DNA of 64,000 bases from Coriobacteriales bacterium (GCA_031282405.1 JAITDU010000014.1:28926-92925), one strand, 5' to 3'. Shown: positions 26,039-35,065, counted from the stretch's first letter. Numbers and translations are program-made. The notes: generated from the letters alone by a model not told the origin.

Positions 26039-27799
26039 ATGACAGACCGGATAGACCCCATAGACCCAACTATCGCTTCGACTACAGACCCGAGTACCAA
26101 CCCAGCTATAAAGCAGAACGCAACCCCGATCATTAAACGTGCCCTGCTCTCGGTTACCGATAAGACCGGCCTCGTCGACTTTGCCCGCGCGCTCCAAGAT
26201 GAATTTGGCATTGAGGTCGTCTCTACGGGCGGCACCGCCAAGGTATTGGCCGACGCCGGCATTGCGGTTGTGCCTATCGAAGAGGTGACAGGGTTCCCAG
26301 AGATGTTAGACGGGCGCGTCAAGACCTTGCACCCTAAGGTACACGGCGGTCTGTTGGCACGGCGCGACTTGGCGGCTCACCTTGAGCAGGCGGCCGAACA
26401 CGACATCGGTCTGATCGACCTGGTCGTCGTGAACCTGTATGCCTTTGAGGCTACGGTCGCCCGCCCGGATGCGAGTTACGACCAGGTCATCGAGAACATC
26501 GACATCGGCGGTCCGTCGATGTTGCGCTCGGCGGCCAAAAACCACGCTGCAGTTACTGTTGTCTGTCGACCTCAAGACTACGACACCGTCTTGGCAGAGA
26601 TGCGCGCAAATGCGGGTGCCACCAGCTTTGCTACGAGACAGCAGCTCGCAACGCGGGTGTTCGCGCTCACCAGCGCCTATGACCGGGCCATCTTTGACTG
26701 GCTCAGCGTACAGCTATCTGAGACAGATAATGCTGCGGAGTCCGTAGTGTTTGCCGAGAAGTCCGCGCCGTTTCCAGGTGAACTGTATCTGTCGCTGGGC
26801 AAGGTCAAGGACCTGCGCTATGGCGAAAACCCACACCAGCCTGCGGCGTTCTATCGTTTCTCAGATGCCTCCGCCGACGTGTCCTTTGGCCCAGCGTTGC
26901 TCGTCTCTCCCAGCACCTCTGCAGTCGCTTCCTCCGACTCACCGCCTTTCGTACTTGCCAAAGCCCACAAACTCCAAGGTAAGGAACTCAGCTATAACAA
27001 CTACCTTGATCTGGATGCCGCCTGGGCGGCGGTGCGTGAGTTCGCGCAGCCCACCTGCGTTATCGTTAAGCATCTTACGCCGTGCGGCATCGCCTCTGCT
27101 TCCGATGGGGATCTTGTCGCTGCGTATCGCTGTGCTTTCGAGTGTGACACAGTCAGTGCCTTTGGCGGCGTTATGGCCTTTAACCGCGCGCTCAACCGGG
27201 CGGTAGTGGAGAGTATCTTCGAGAATGGCCAGTTTGTCGAGGCGCTCGTTGCCCCAAGCGTTGATGCGGCGGCGCAAGAACTTCTTGGCGAGAAGCCCAG
27301 CATTCGCGTGTTGGCAACCGGGGGTATAAGCGCGCCTGGCGGCGGCGTTGATTATCGCAGTATTGAGGGCGGCATGCTGCTCATGCGCTCCGATGCTGCC
27401 CAGGAGGACCCCAGCGGCTTTACGGTGGCCAGCAAACGCCCGCCTACCGCCGCGGAACGAGACGGACTTTTGTTTGCTTGGAAGGCCTGCAAAAGCGTCA
27501 AATCCAACGCCATTTTGCTTGCGCAGGGTACTGCTACGGTGGGCATAGGTGCCGGGCAGCCTAACCGGGTCAATTCCGCTGAGTTGGCCGTAAGGCAAGC
27601 AGGGGAGAAGAGCCGCGGAGCCGTGGCTTCCTCCGATGCCTTCATGCCTTTTGCGGATTCGCTGGAGGTGCTGGCCGAGGCCGGTGTGACGGCACTGATT
27701 CAGCCGGGCGGTTCAATTCGCGACGCAGAGGTCCTTGCGGCTGCCGACGCGGCCAATATGGCCGTGCTCTTTACGGGACATCGGCACTTCAGGCACTGA
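26039..27799 (+). CDS. purH: Bifunctional AICAR formyltransferase / IMP cyclohydrolase
   Basis: Catalyses the last two steps of de novo purine synthesis. After a nonconserved 30-residue N terminus, the MGS-like cyclohydrolase domain begins at IKRALLSVTDKTGLVDFARAL and includes VVSTGGTAKVLADAGI and MLDGRVKTLHPKVHGGLLARRD. The formyltransferase domain follows (LRYGENPHQPAAFYR, LQGKELSYNN, VKHLTPCGIASA) and ends with SDAFMPFADSLE and IQPGGSIRD. The 586-residue length is slightly long because of the leader. AAGGAG lies 4-5 bases before the ATG. It appears to be transcribed alone. Confidence 0.97.
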   Translation: MTDRIDPIDPTIASTTDPSTNPAIKQNATPIIKRALLSVTDKTGLVDFARALQDEFGIEVVSTGGTAKVLADAGIAVVPIEEVTGFPEMLDGRVKTLHPKVHGGLLARRDLAAHLEQAAEHDIGLIDLVVVNLYAFEATVARPDASYDQVIENIDIGGPSMLRSAAKNHAAVTVVCRPQDYDTVLAEMRANAGATSFATRQQLATRVFALTSAYDRAIFDWLSVQLSETDNAAESVVFAEKSAPFPGELYLSLGKVKDLRYGENPHQPAAFYRFSDASADVSFGPALLVSPSTSAVASSDSPPFVLAKAHKLQGKELSYNNYLDLDAAWAAVREFAQPTCVIVKHLTPCGIASASDGDLVAAYRCAFECDTVSAFGGVMAFNRALNRAVVESIFENGQFVEALVAPSVDAAAQELLGEKPSIRVLATGGISAPGGGVDYRSIEGGMLLMRSDAAQEDPSGFTVASKRPPTAAERDGLLFAWKACKSVKSNAILLAQGTATVGIGAGQPNRVNSAELAVRQAGEKSRGAVASSDAFMPFADSLEVLAEAGVTALIQPGGSIRDAEVLAAADAANMAVLFTGHRHFRH

Positions 27800-27931
27800 G
27801 GTACTGTGTCAAGTGTAGACAGGTAACCGTCTCCTCTACATGCGAGGTGTCGGTTGATACGGTGGGTCGAGCCCGATACCAACGAAACCGCCCCCTCTAC
27901 ATGCGAGGTGTCGGTACTTCAGGCACTGAGG
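27786..27931. repeat. Interleaved direct repeats downstream of purH
   Basis: ACTTCAGGCACTGAGG, which contains the purH stop, recurs at 27786-27801 and 27916-27931. A 22-bp unit recurs at 27833-27854 and 27894-27915 (offset 61). The second copies are joined directly, so the gene end and the downstream block were rearranged together. Nothing else is seen in this stretch. Confidence 0.85.
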
Positions 27932-28014
27932 CTGCGAAGTACGAGGTGTTAAGATGTTCTACGGTGTTCGATCGCCGAGCTGCTGAGGTACTACGGTATC
28001 GCCAAGGCGCCCGC

Positions 28015-30453
28015 TCACCGAGAACGCTGAGACACGCTGTAACTTACATGGACGAGCAGCGGTGCGGCCAGCATCAGCGGCAGATAGTAACGCATGAGGA
28101 CTACGGGGGCAAACAGCGCCGCCAGGCCAAAGCTCAGCAGCAGCATGCAGACCAGCACGCCGCGGCGGTTGAGCGTGATGATCGTTCGCGCCAGAGCTAT
28201 CAACAGCAGCCACATAAAGGCGGCAGGCGAGCAAAGCAGACGTACGAGCAGGTTATCGCCGGCAATATTCCCCTTGCCGAACTCCGTAAGCCATGCGCCG
28301 AATGTGGGCAAAAGCCATTCTTCGCTGGCCGGCCACTCGCAGGAGGTGTCGATATAGGAGGAGCGACCGTATTCTTCCGACACTTCTAGCCCCGTCGGTT
28401 CTCCTGACTCTGTTGACTCCTCTGAGCCCCATGGCTCCGTCGATTCCCACGACTGTGTTGATTCGGGTGACTCCATCGACTTCTCCAGCTCGACCGGCTC
28501 GACAGCCTCGGCCGGAGCTGTCGGTTCAGTTGGCTCAGTTGATTCAGATGAAACGGCTGATTCAGTTTGAACGGTAGGCTCGACTGGAACTGTCAGTTCG
28601 ACTTGCTCGCCGCTTAAGGAGCCGTTTACAACGGTATCGGCGTGCTCAGAGACAGCACCATCGGCGGTATTGGCCTCATAGAGATAGCCGTCCACAATAG
28701 CACCGGGGTACCAGGCCTCATAGGTGCTCAGCAAAGCGGCATCGGCGTAAATGCCGGGATGCAGGTGCCCCTGCGTACGATACAGATTGACGAGCCCGCA
28801 AAAGTTCTGCTCAAACGGTTGCCTGAAGGCGCTCCGACTGGAGTCGGCGTTGTCGGCCTGATACTCGTCGAGGATATCCAGCTCCTCGGGCGTGAACACT
28901 TGATCAAATGCCATGCGATCAGGCTGTGTGTCCGACTCTGCGTTTGTAAGCACCCAGGTTCGTGCCAGCTGCTGGCGCGGCAGACTCAGTGCATCCAAAG
29001 CCTGCCAGGGTCCGGCCGGTATTCCCAGGGCCCAAACGACACTGAGATACATAGCGATAAAGATGAGCACGGCACCCGCAATCCAGGGAAACAGCCTGAT
29101 CCGTCGATATCTGGGGATAAGCCCGAGCGCGAACGGCAGGAACAACACGAGACTAAAGACGGCCGATGTCCGCAGTGCCGCCACCGCGAACACTGCCAGG
29201 CCCACGGCCAGGCATAGGGTAAAACCCAGTTTGAATCGCCGTTTGGGCGCAGCGCTTATCTCCCCCATAAAATCGTTGGGCTGCGTGATGCCTTGTCCTT
29301 CTCCGGACCCACTGAACTGCGTGCTTTCCTGCACTCCCATAAAATTGCTAGAAAATATAGCATTTTTATCAACCGAAAAAGCGCCCGAGCGTGCGGAGCG
29401 ATAGAGCAGCAGCGCCAGCAAGAGGAGCAGGGCCGAGAACAGTACATCTTTTGTTGTCGTCAAAAGCCAAAGGACGAGTGCCGGGTTCAGTGCCAGGAAT
29501 GCAAACGAGATGCCCAGCAGCACTTTGCCGGCGTATTCCTGCGCCATTGTACGCAGCATAAGCGCGAACACGAGTGCCAGCACTAAAAGCTGGCCGCCCA
29601 CGTACAGCGCGACTCCAAAATTAACGCTGTTCGTCAGGTTCTGGCCCAAGCAGATTGCCGCGTTGAGCAGCAGGGTATGCAGCAGCGGATGATGAGTGTC
29701 GAGACTGCTGTAGTTCAGTAATTCGTACTGGTACTGGGCGTCGTAGTTGAAGATGCCCGGCCACAGTCCCAGCCAAAACGGCAGCCAGCAGACCAGCAGC
29801 GCCAGGACCGTGAGCCAGAACCAGCGTCGTTTGATGAGTTTGAGGGGGGCGGGCTCGGGGGGCGTGGTGAAGTTGCTGAGGTCGCCGCGGCTGGTGGGGT
29901 TTGAGTTGTCGGAACTGACGGATTCGTTGAAGTTGTTGGAATTACTGAAGTAAACGGGCTTAACGGGGCCGACGGGGTTGTTCTGATCGACGGGCACACT
30001 CGGCTTGCTGAGGTCGCTCTGATCGATAGGCACGCTCGAATTGCTGGGGTTGCTCTGATCGGCGGACACACTCGGTTTGTTGGAGTTACCCGGCTCGCTG
30101 GGATTCTTGACCGGTTGTGTGGTACGCTGGGCGCGTCTGAGAGCCAGGTAGTCCAGTGCCCGCCACAGCAACGTGAGCACTATAAACACTACAAGCGCGT
30201 TAAGCAGGCTGTCCAGGTAAAGGCGCGGGCTGTCCCAGGGCACACCGACATTCTCGGCATAGTTCTCCACACCAAAGCCGAGTAGACCACCGGCATCCAG
30301 TAAAGGCCCGATGGTCAATAAAAAACCCAGTAGCAGTGACAACACCACTGTTATCAAAGCCTCACGTATGCGTGTGCGCACCCTCAAGCTATCCTGCTTC
30401 CTCGTTGATTCAAAGTAAAAGTGTATCACGTATGCTGCCAGGCACGCAGCCAA
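28015..30453 (-). CDS. Large polytopic membrane protein (glycosyltransferase-39/DUF6020-like), with acidic and Ser/Asn-rich inserts
   Basis: About ten or more hydrophobic segments are arranged as in membrane-embedded lipid-linked sugar transferases. An early loop carries LGLWPGIFNYDAQYQYELL and THHPLLHTLLLNAAI, a pattern I associate with DUF6020-type and GT-C proteins. Two inserts are unusual. Residues 117-200 repeat SVPIDQSDLSKP-like units rich in Asn, Ser and Pro; residues 625-705 are strongly acidic (EPTEPTAPAEAVEPVELEKS). The catalytic activity is not established. The listed start is a TTG; the first membrane helix extends a little upstream of it. The gene stands alone, divergent from a Fic remnant. 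Confidence 0.75.
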   Translation of the reverse strand: MAACLAAYVIHFYFESTRKQDSLRVRTRIREALITVVLSLLLGFLLTIGPLLDAGGLLGFGVENYAENVGVPWDSPRLYLDSLLNALVVFIVLTLLWRALDYLALRRAQRTTQPVKNPSEPGNSNKPSVSADQSNPSNSSVPIDQSDLSKPSVPVDQNNPVGPVKPVYFSNSNNFNESVSSDNSNPTSRGDLSNFTTPPEPAPLKLIKRRWFWLTVLALLVCWLPFWLGLWPGIFNYDAQYQYELLNYSSLDTHHPLLHTLLLNAAICLGQNLTNSVNFGVALYVGGQLLVLALVFALMLRTMAQEYAGKVLLGISFAFLALNPALVLWLLTTTKDVLFSALLLLLALLLYRSARSGAFSVDKNAIFSSNFMGVQESTQFSGSGEGQGITQPNDFMGEISAAPKRRFKLGFTLCLAVGLAVFAVAALRTSAVFSLVLFLPFALGLIPRYRRIRLFPWIAGAVLIFIAMYLSVVWALGIPAGPWQALDALSLPRQQLARTWVLTNAESDTQPDRMAFDQVFTPEELDILDEYQADNADSSRSAFRQPFEQNFCGLVNLYRTQGHLHPGIYADAALLSTYEAWYPGAIVDGYLYEANTADGAVSEHADTVVNGSLSGEQVELTVPVEPTVQTESAVSSESTEPTEPTAPAEAVEPVELEKSMESPESTQSWESTEPWGSEESTESGEPTGLEVSEEYGRSSYIDTSCEWPASEEWLLPTFGAWLTEFGKGNIAGDNLLVRLLCSPAAFMWLLLIALARTIITLNRRGVLVCMLLLSFGLAALFAPVVLMRYYLPLMLAAPLLVHVSYSVSQRSR

Positions 30454-30506
30454 GAAGGCAAATGAACATAAAGCCCTAAACGTATCGGAAGCCTAACCGG
30501 TTTTTA

Positions 30507-30704
30507 ATGAGAGTTTTTCGGTCTTTTTCGAAACGCCTAACCAAAAAGGCAGCCTTTCAATATATGGTCAAGGCGTTTGCTGCCAAAAGGCCGCTCAGCG
30601 AGGAGCTGCTATTGGAGTCTCATCGCATACTCACCGAAGGCACCTATGATGAGCAACGTCGTGAGCGTGGCGAGAAGCCGGTTTCTATAAGCAGCAGACA
30701 ATAA
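30507..30704 (+). pseudogene. Fic-family N-terminal remnant
   Basis: The frame contains RPLSEELLLESHRILTEGTYDEQR and RGEKP. This is the helix that precedes the catalytic HPFxDGNGR loop in one branch of Fic AMP-transferases (pattern LTEGTYDE-R-GE-PGEF). The frame then runs into SISSRQ and a stop, and no catalytic motif follows before 30764. It is therefore a fragment, and not derived from the adjacent intact Fic gene, which has a different sequence at this position. Confidence 0.65.
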
Positions 30705-30763
30705 AGACGTGGGAGAAGGCCCTTGAGCGCTCCAGGTAGCGCGAATGGCTTACTTTATCCTTA

Positions 30764-31777
30764 TCATATTACTGCTTTGCCTTTGTCGGTGAGACGGTAT
30801 CTTTGCAATTTGCTGTTCGGCTTATCTGGCACTGTCATTTCAATATAGCCGTCGGATAGCAGCGGTTCGATATGGCGCTTGAAAGCGCGGGTATCGCCGC
30901 TCATGTTGAGCGCAGCAAAGATTTCTTTCCGCGTGAGACTCGCGGCTTCAAGCGATCTCAGTACGGATAGCATGACTTCGTTTAATTCGACTTCGTGCTT
31001 ATCTTGGTGCTCATCTTGGTGCTTCGTTTGTGCTTCAACGGCATTCAGAATCGCAGAGAGAGTGAACTCGATGAACTCGCCGGAATCGTTTGAGCCCTGT
31101 GCGTTTTGAAGCGCATCGTAGTATTGCGGTCTTTTCTCATACACCAATGATTCCATCGGTATCCAAGCGAAAATCTCGTTCCATTTGGCGAGGATGAGCG
31201 TCTGCCATAGCCGCCCCATGCGACCGTTGCCGTCCGCGAACGGATGGATTGTCTCGATTTCGCAGTGTACTACCGCACCTTTCAGCACAGGGTGAAGCTC
31301 CGAATCTTTAGCCCAATCGAACAGCCCCTGAATCAACTGAGAGACGAACTGCGGACGCGCACCGGCGTGAATCAGCACCTCACCATCGAATACGCCCACA
31401 TCACCACTGCGAAACCTGCCGGATTCTTTAACCAGTCCGTCTGTCATCAGCTTGTGTGCTTTCAGGAAATCTCTGACGTTGTAGGGGTCAAACGTCATTA
31501 TCTTATCATAGGCTTCGTAGGCATTTTTGACCTCTTTGACTTCTGTCTGCCTCCCGGCAACCAATTTGCCCTCAATCACGTCGGTTACTTCGTCCAGAGA
31601 AAGCGTGTTACCCTCGATGGCAAGCGACGAGTGGATAGATCTGACCCGGTTCTTGCGATGGAGTTTGATGTTGCGTTTGAAACCTGTGCTATATTCGAGA
31701 CGGGTCACGGTCTCGGCGATTTTCGTCAGGTAGTCGGCGGTCTTCACCGTAATGGTGTAAGGCGGTTTACTTGTCAT
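30764..31777 (-). CDS. Fic-domain protein with N-terminal inhibitory motif
   Basis: Fic proteins transfer AMP or related groups onto target-protein hydroxyls. The catalytic loop HPFADGNGRMGR is intact near residue 186. The autoinhibitory motif SSLAIEGN (S/T-x-x-x-E-G/N) lies near residue 50 on the same chain, so it is a class II Fic protein that would be restrained until relieved. The C-terminal 70 residues form a winged-helix-like domain (LTRKEIFAALNMSGDTRAFKRHIEPLL), suggesting DNA binding or self-regulation. AGGTGA precedes the ATG at 31777. It lies in an accessory strip of broken genes. Confidence 0.9.
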   Translation of the reverse strand: MTSKPPYTITVKTADYLTKIAETVTRLEYSTGFKRNIKLHRKNRVRSIHSSLAIEGNTLSLDEVTDVIEGKLVAGRQTEVKEVKNAYEAYDKIMTFDPYNVRDFLKAHKLMTDGLVKESGRFRSGDVGVFDGEVLIHAGARPQFVSQLIQGLFDWAKDSELHPVLKGAVVHCEIETIHPFADGNGRMGRLWQTLILAKWNEIFAWIPMESLVYEKRPQYYDALQNAQGSNDSGEFIEFTLSAILNAVEAQTKHQDEHQDKHEVELNEVMLSVLRSLEAASLTRKEIFAALNMSGDTRAFKRHIEPLLSDGYIEMTVPDKPNSKLQRYRLTDKGKAVI

Positions 31778-31988
31778 TTACTGTCACCTGTATGCGCCTA
31801 TCTCATGTTTACGATACACTCTTTTGACATAGCTACGCACGTACCCTTTTTAAATAGAAAGGTTTGGACATAATGTATGCCTTGGTATTTAGACCCTTCA
31901 TGTCGTTTCGTCGAATTTACTGCGGCCTCAAAACCGCTACGTAAACAGCCGGCTCCTTTTGCCTCATAGCTGGTATTGACCACTTGTC

Positions 31989-31994
31989 ATTATA
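31989..31994 (-). promoter_or_regulatory. Minus-strand -10 box upstream of the Fic gene
   Basis: TATAAT on the minus strand at 31994-31989. The Fic ATG is about 205 bases downstream. A 61-codon frame starting GTG at 31983 would be nearly leaderless from this promoter, but its product has no recognisable pattern, so I do not call it. Confidence 0.4.
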
Positions 31995-32085
31995 CCGTAT
32001 GACCACCATGTAGCAGCTCAGGTGATACAGAGAGGTTAAACATGCCGCAAAAAAGGCCTGGTCGAAGCGCCACTCATACGGAGCA

Positions 32086-32521
32086 TTATTCACCTCTGAC
32101 TTCTACCATGGAAAGCGCACCTTTATGATAGTAAACGTTGGCTTCAAGCGATATTGTTTCAGGTGATTGCCGGTACCGCTAATTGGAGATTACCGGTGCC
32201 ATCGTGCTGTAGTAGCCACATTCAACGCGCCTGCCTCGGAGATTGGTTGTGGCCTCTAAATCCATAAAGGGCTGGAGTGAAGCCTTCGGGTCATCGAATG
32301 TCACCGTTACGAGCAACTCACTTTCCCTCAAAAATACGGCACTACCTTGTGCGAGAATCGCGAGCGTATTGTTGTGGTAGGTTTTAGGCACATCAAAATA
32401 GACCTTGTCTTTGGCGGCAAGAGTAACTCGCAAATTGTTCCCAGGTCTTCGTGCTTACCGACCATGCACTAAAGTTGTTTTTCCTGAATTCGCCCAGTTC
32501 GATTGTTATGCTGTCTTGCAT
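32086..32521 (-). pseudogene. Frameshifted ORF with good ribosome site, family unknown
   Basis: The minus-strand ATG at 32521 has GGGAGGG just upstream and begins MQDSITIELGEFRKNNFSAW. The frame continues to about 32430, where coding sense passes to another frame (NLRVTLAAKDKVYFDVPKTY) running to a TAG at 32181-32179. After that stop the same frame is open for another 30 codons (SPETISLEANVYYHKGAL) to a TAA at 32086. One frameshift plus one nonsense change would explain the pattern. I cannot name the family. The flanking bases 31784-32085 hold a promoter and otherwise nothing I can support. Confidence 0.55.
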
Positions 32522-32607
32522 GTTACCCTCCCTTACCTCAAACAACCCGACAGTGCTTCATAATAACAGCAAATTCAAGAGCACAATTCAAACAACAGGA
32601 GGAAGCA

Positions 32608-33564
32608 ATGATGGATTTGGCAGATGACATGAAAGATTATCTAAACTACTGCGAAGCGGTAAGAAGACTTGATACTAAGACTCTAAGGGCTTACCGATGC
32701 GACTTAGAGCAGTTTATATTGTGGCTGGGTGAAAGAAGGAAAGGGCTTAATAAGGAGGCTCTCTGTTCTTATATTGCATACCTGAATAGCCGCTATGCTG
32801 TGAGCAGTGTAAAGAGAAAGCTCGCGTCAATTAAAGCGTTTGCGTTTTATGTTGAAGAGAATAGGGGAGAAAAGAATCCTTTTTATGGGATGCGGCTTAA
32901 CATAAAAGAACCGCGGCGTCTTCCTCGGACGATTCCCAAAGAAAGTCTCAACAAGTTGTTCGCTACGCTGTATGCCAGTGTAGAACATTTCTCTGATAAA
33001 CCATCGGCACAGACGTCCTTGCGCAGACAGTTCAGTATCGCACGAGATCGTGTGATATTTGAACTGATGATTGCAACAGGACTGAGGGTCTCAGAATTAT
33101 GCTCGCTTGATACAGAAAGCCTCAGCACATCAGATAAGACCCTTAGGATAATGGGAAAAGGCGCAAAAGAAAGAATACTTCAAATTGAAAACGAAAATAC
33201 CACGAAAGCACTCAATGTCTACACCCAAAATGCCACTGCTATTTGGCCTGAATGGAAAAAGCAAACAAAGACTCCGCTACTTTTAAACCGCTTTGGCAAG
33301 CGCATATCAGACCAGTCAATACGAAGCATCGTCAAGCGCTGGGCTTTGGCGGCTGGCCTTAAAGGTGACATCACTCCACATATGTTTCGGCACTCTTTTG
33401 CAACACTACTGCTTGAAGACGGCGTAGATATTCGTTATATCCAGCACTTCTTAGGCCACAGCTCAATTCAAACAACAGAAATCTATACACATGTCACATC
33501 CCCCAAAATGCGGGACATCCTTAGGCTTAACAATCCAAGAGCATGTCTGTGTGCTGGTGTGTAG
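32608..33564 (+). CDS. Tyrosine recombinase/integrase (XerC/XerD-like)
   Basis: Site-specific recombinase. The SAM-like N-terminal domain (NYCEAVRRLDTKTLRAYRCDLEQF) is followed by a catalytic domain holding the Arg in ATGLRVSELCSLD, Lys in MGKGAKERILQI, HMFRHSFAT, the LGHSSIQTTEIY block, and the nucleophile Tyr in that block. All catalytic residues are present, so it should be active. The ATG at 32608 has a perfect AGGAGG 5 bases upstream; longer starts do not. It sits among gene remnants, so it more likely belongs to a mobile or accessory element than being the chromosome-dimer resolvase, but no attachment site could be identified. Confidence 0.9.
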   Translation: MMDLADDMKDYLNYCEAVRRLDTKTLRAYRCDLEQFILWLGERRKGLNKEALCSYIAYLNSRYAVSSVKRKLASIKAFAFYVEENRGEKNPFYGMRLNIKEPRRLPRTIPKESLNKLFATLYASVEHFSDKPSAQTSLRRQFSIARDRVIFELMIATGLRVSELCSLDTESLSTSDKTLRIMGKGAKERILQIENENTTKALNVYTQNATAIWPEWKKQTKTPLLLNRFGKRISDQSIRSIVKRWALAAGLKGDITPHMFRHSFATLLLEDGVDIRYIQHFLGHSSIQTTEIYTHVTSPKMRDILRLNNPRACLCAGV

Positions 33565-33615
33565 TGCTTACGTCTCTCATGCACCCTTTGATAACACAGA
33601 TTATCGGAGGATGCT

Positions 33616-34173
33616 ATGGATAGCGCTCGCCACTCAGGAGATTTCTTAGATGACTATAATATCGAGCAGCCGGTTTATATTCGGCGTCGATTTAATGAAT
33701 ATGGCACTATTGAAGATATATTGAGTAACGGTTTATCTGAGTTTTCAGATAGCATGAAGTATGTCTTCATCCATGGTCAGAATGGCATCGGAAAAACATG
33801 GCTTTTGAATTATATCGTTAAAAAAGAGTCAAGCCGAGCTATCGTTAGATTTGACATCGATCCTTTCAATGTGAACAGTCCTCATTTCTTCTTAAAAACG
33901 AGGAAGAGCGTTATGGGCTGCATAGCTCTCCACCGCCTTATATTCCTTTGCCTTCAAGTGGATCGAGGTTTTTCAAGGACATCTACTTCAATCCTGCTGT
34001 TTTGCCAAACACAAAGCTGCAGAATGCCTGCTTACTGGGTTCCCACGATGCAGGCATGTTTAAAAGAACTGGTGGTACCGCCTTTGTTACGGATGGCAAC
34101 ACGCTTACGCAAAGCAAGAGCATTCTCGAACAACTTTGTCTGGGCGTACGTTTTTTTGATATCCGACCGGTAA
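33616..34173 (+). CDS. P-loop ATPase fragment, frame breaks near 33896
   Basis: The ATG at 33616 has CGGAGG upstream. The first 95 residues look coding and include a Walker A motif, VFIHGQNGIGKTWLLNYI, as in AAA/STAND-type ATPases. From about 33896, at TTAAAAAC, this frame loses coding character (many Cys, Ser and Arg). The -1 frame takes over as NEEERYGLHSSPPPYIPLPSSG and leads without a stop into the phospholipase-like ORF. The protein may thus be a fusion interrupted by one frameshift, or two broken genes joined by deletion. No Walker B or sensor motifs are present in either reading. Confidence 0.6.
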   Translation: MDSARHSGDFLDDYNIEQPVYIRRRFNEYGTIEDILSNGLSEFSDSMKYVFIHGQNGIGKTWLLNYIVKKESSRAIVRFDIDPFNVNSPHFFLKTRKSVMGCIALHRLIFLCLQVDRGFSRTSTSILLFCQTQSCRMPAYWVPTMQACLKELVVPPLLRMATRLRKARAFSNNFVWAYVFLISDR

Positions 34174-35063
34174 TCGGCAACGGTGGCAAGTATCTCACGG
34201 GGCACTACTCAGGCATGCAGGAAATACTGTTCTGGAAGGGCAGGCTTGGCGCAGACGGAGCGTCGATTGAAGAAGTAGTTTCAGATATCAACGCTTTCTT
34301 GTCAGCAAATCCGGACGAAATCATCTTTCTTGAACTCTCGCACGCTTATAATACGGATAGCGGCTATGGCGACTTTACGGCAAAGGAATGGTCGGGGCTG
34401 TTCACGATATTAGCTAACATCAAAAAGCTCTGTAAAAGCACCGAGCTGAGCGGCTCACTTCTCGAGTATACGTTTGAGGCGATTAAGAAGTCCGGCAACG
34501 TCATCGCGTTTGTCACCAGCGATCTTCCTCTTGAACCTCCGAACTATATCTTTCCCAAAAACGCGCTTGCGCTTTCAGGCAGTTATGCGGATTCGGATAA
34601 TCTGGATTCCATGAGAAACGATCAGATCAAGAAGCTGAACCAAGCGAACTCCAAAACAGGGACGCTCTTCCAGACCTCATGGACGCTGACTCTGCAAGGA
34701 GCAGGTTTGGTATTCTCGAAAATTCGAGACTTGGCCGACAAGGCAAACGAAAGACTGTTGAGTTGGTTATTGCCAGAAACGACGTCACGTGTCCCAAATG
34801 TAGTGTATCTCGATAATATCAAGGACACTGTACCGCTCGACACAGTGGTATACATCAATGCAAAGAAGAAAACAGATGCCATGGATACCAGCGATGAGGA
34901 GAACTCCACTCATTATGTAAAGGAGATTGCATTTGTTGTTGCTTCCACTGTCAATGAGGCACGCGAGCGCCTGGATGCCAACTTCATGCTCCATGATGCC
35001 GCAGTTGCTCAACATGGACACGCCCTGGATACCCACTGGCACCCCCTGCAATTTCCTTCATAG
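33948..35063 (+). CDS. PI-PLC X-domain-like phosphodiesterase
   Basis: The product matches the catalytic TIM-barrel pattern of phosphatidylinositol-specific phospholipase C. NACLLGSHDAGMF holds the first catalytic His, then comes LGVRFFDIRP, a second His in LTGHYSG, and the block VVSDINAFLSANPDEIIFLELSHA, which is typical of the family. No signal peptide is visible. The nearest start (TTG 33948) has no ribosome site, and the frame is open upstream to about 33898, in continuity with the ATPase frame by a -1 shift. So it is probably the C-terminal part of a larger protein. The substrate could be a phosphoinositide or other lipid or polyol phosphate. Confidence 0.7.
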   Translation: MPSSGSRFFKDIYFNPAVLPNTKLQNACLLGSHDAGMFKRTGGTAFVTDGNTLTQSKSILEQLCLGVRFFDIRPVIGNGGKYLTGHYSGMQEILFWKGRLGADGASIEEVVSDINAFLSANPDEIIFLELSHAYNTDSGYGDFTAKEWSGLFTILANIKKLCKSTELSGSLLEYTFEAIKKSGNVIAFVTSDLPLEPPNYIFPKNALALSGSYADSDNLDSMRNDQIKKLNQANSKTGTLFQTSWTLTLQGAGLVFSKIRDLADKANERLLSWLLPETTSRVPNVVYLDNIKDTVPLDTVVYINAKKKTDAMDTSDEENSTHYVKEIAFVVASTVNEARERLDANFMLHDAAVAQHGHALDTHWHPLQFPS

Positions 35064-35065
35064 TA

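Noticed and set aside
27847..28389. Plus-strand frame covering the purH downstream repeats and the end of the membrane protein gene
   Set aside because: Basic, Gln/Arg-rich translation typical of an antisense frame; overlaps a gene supported by membrane helices.
31798..31983. 61-codon minus-strand frame starting GTG next to a -10 box
   Set aside because: It could be a leaderless gene, but the product shows no family pattern and the region is full of decayed sequence.
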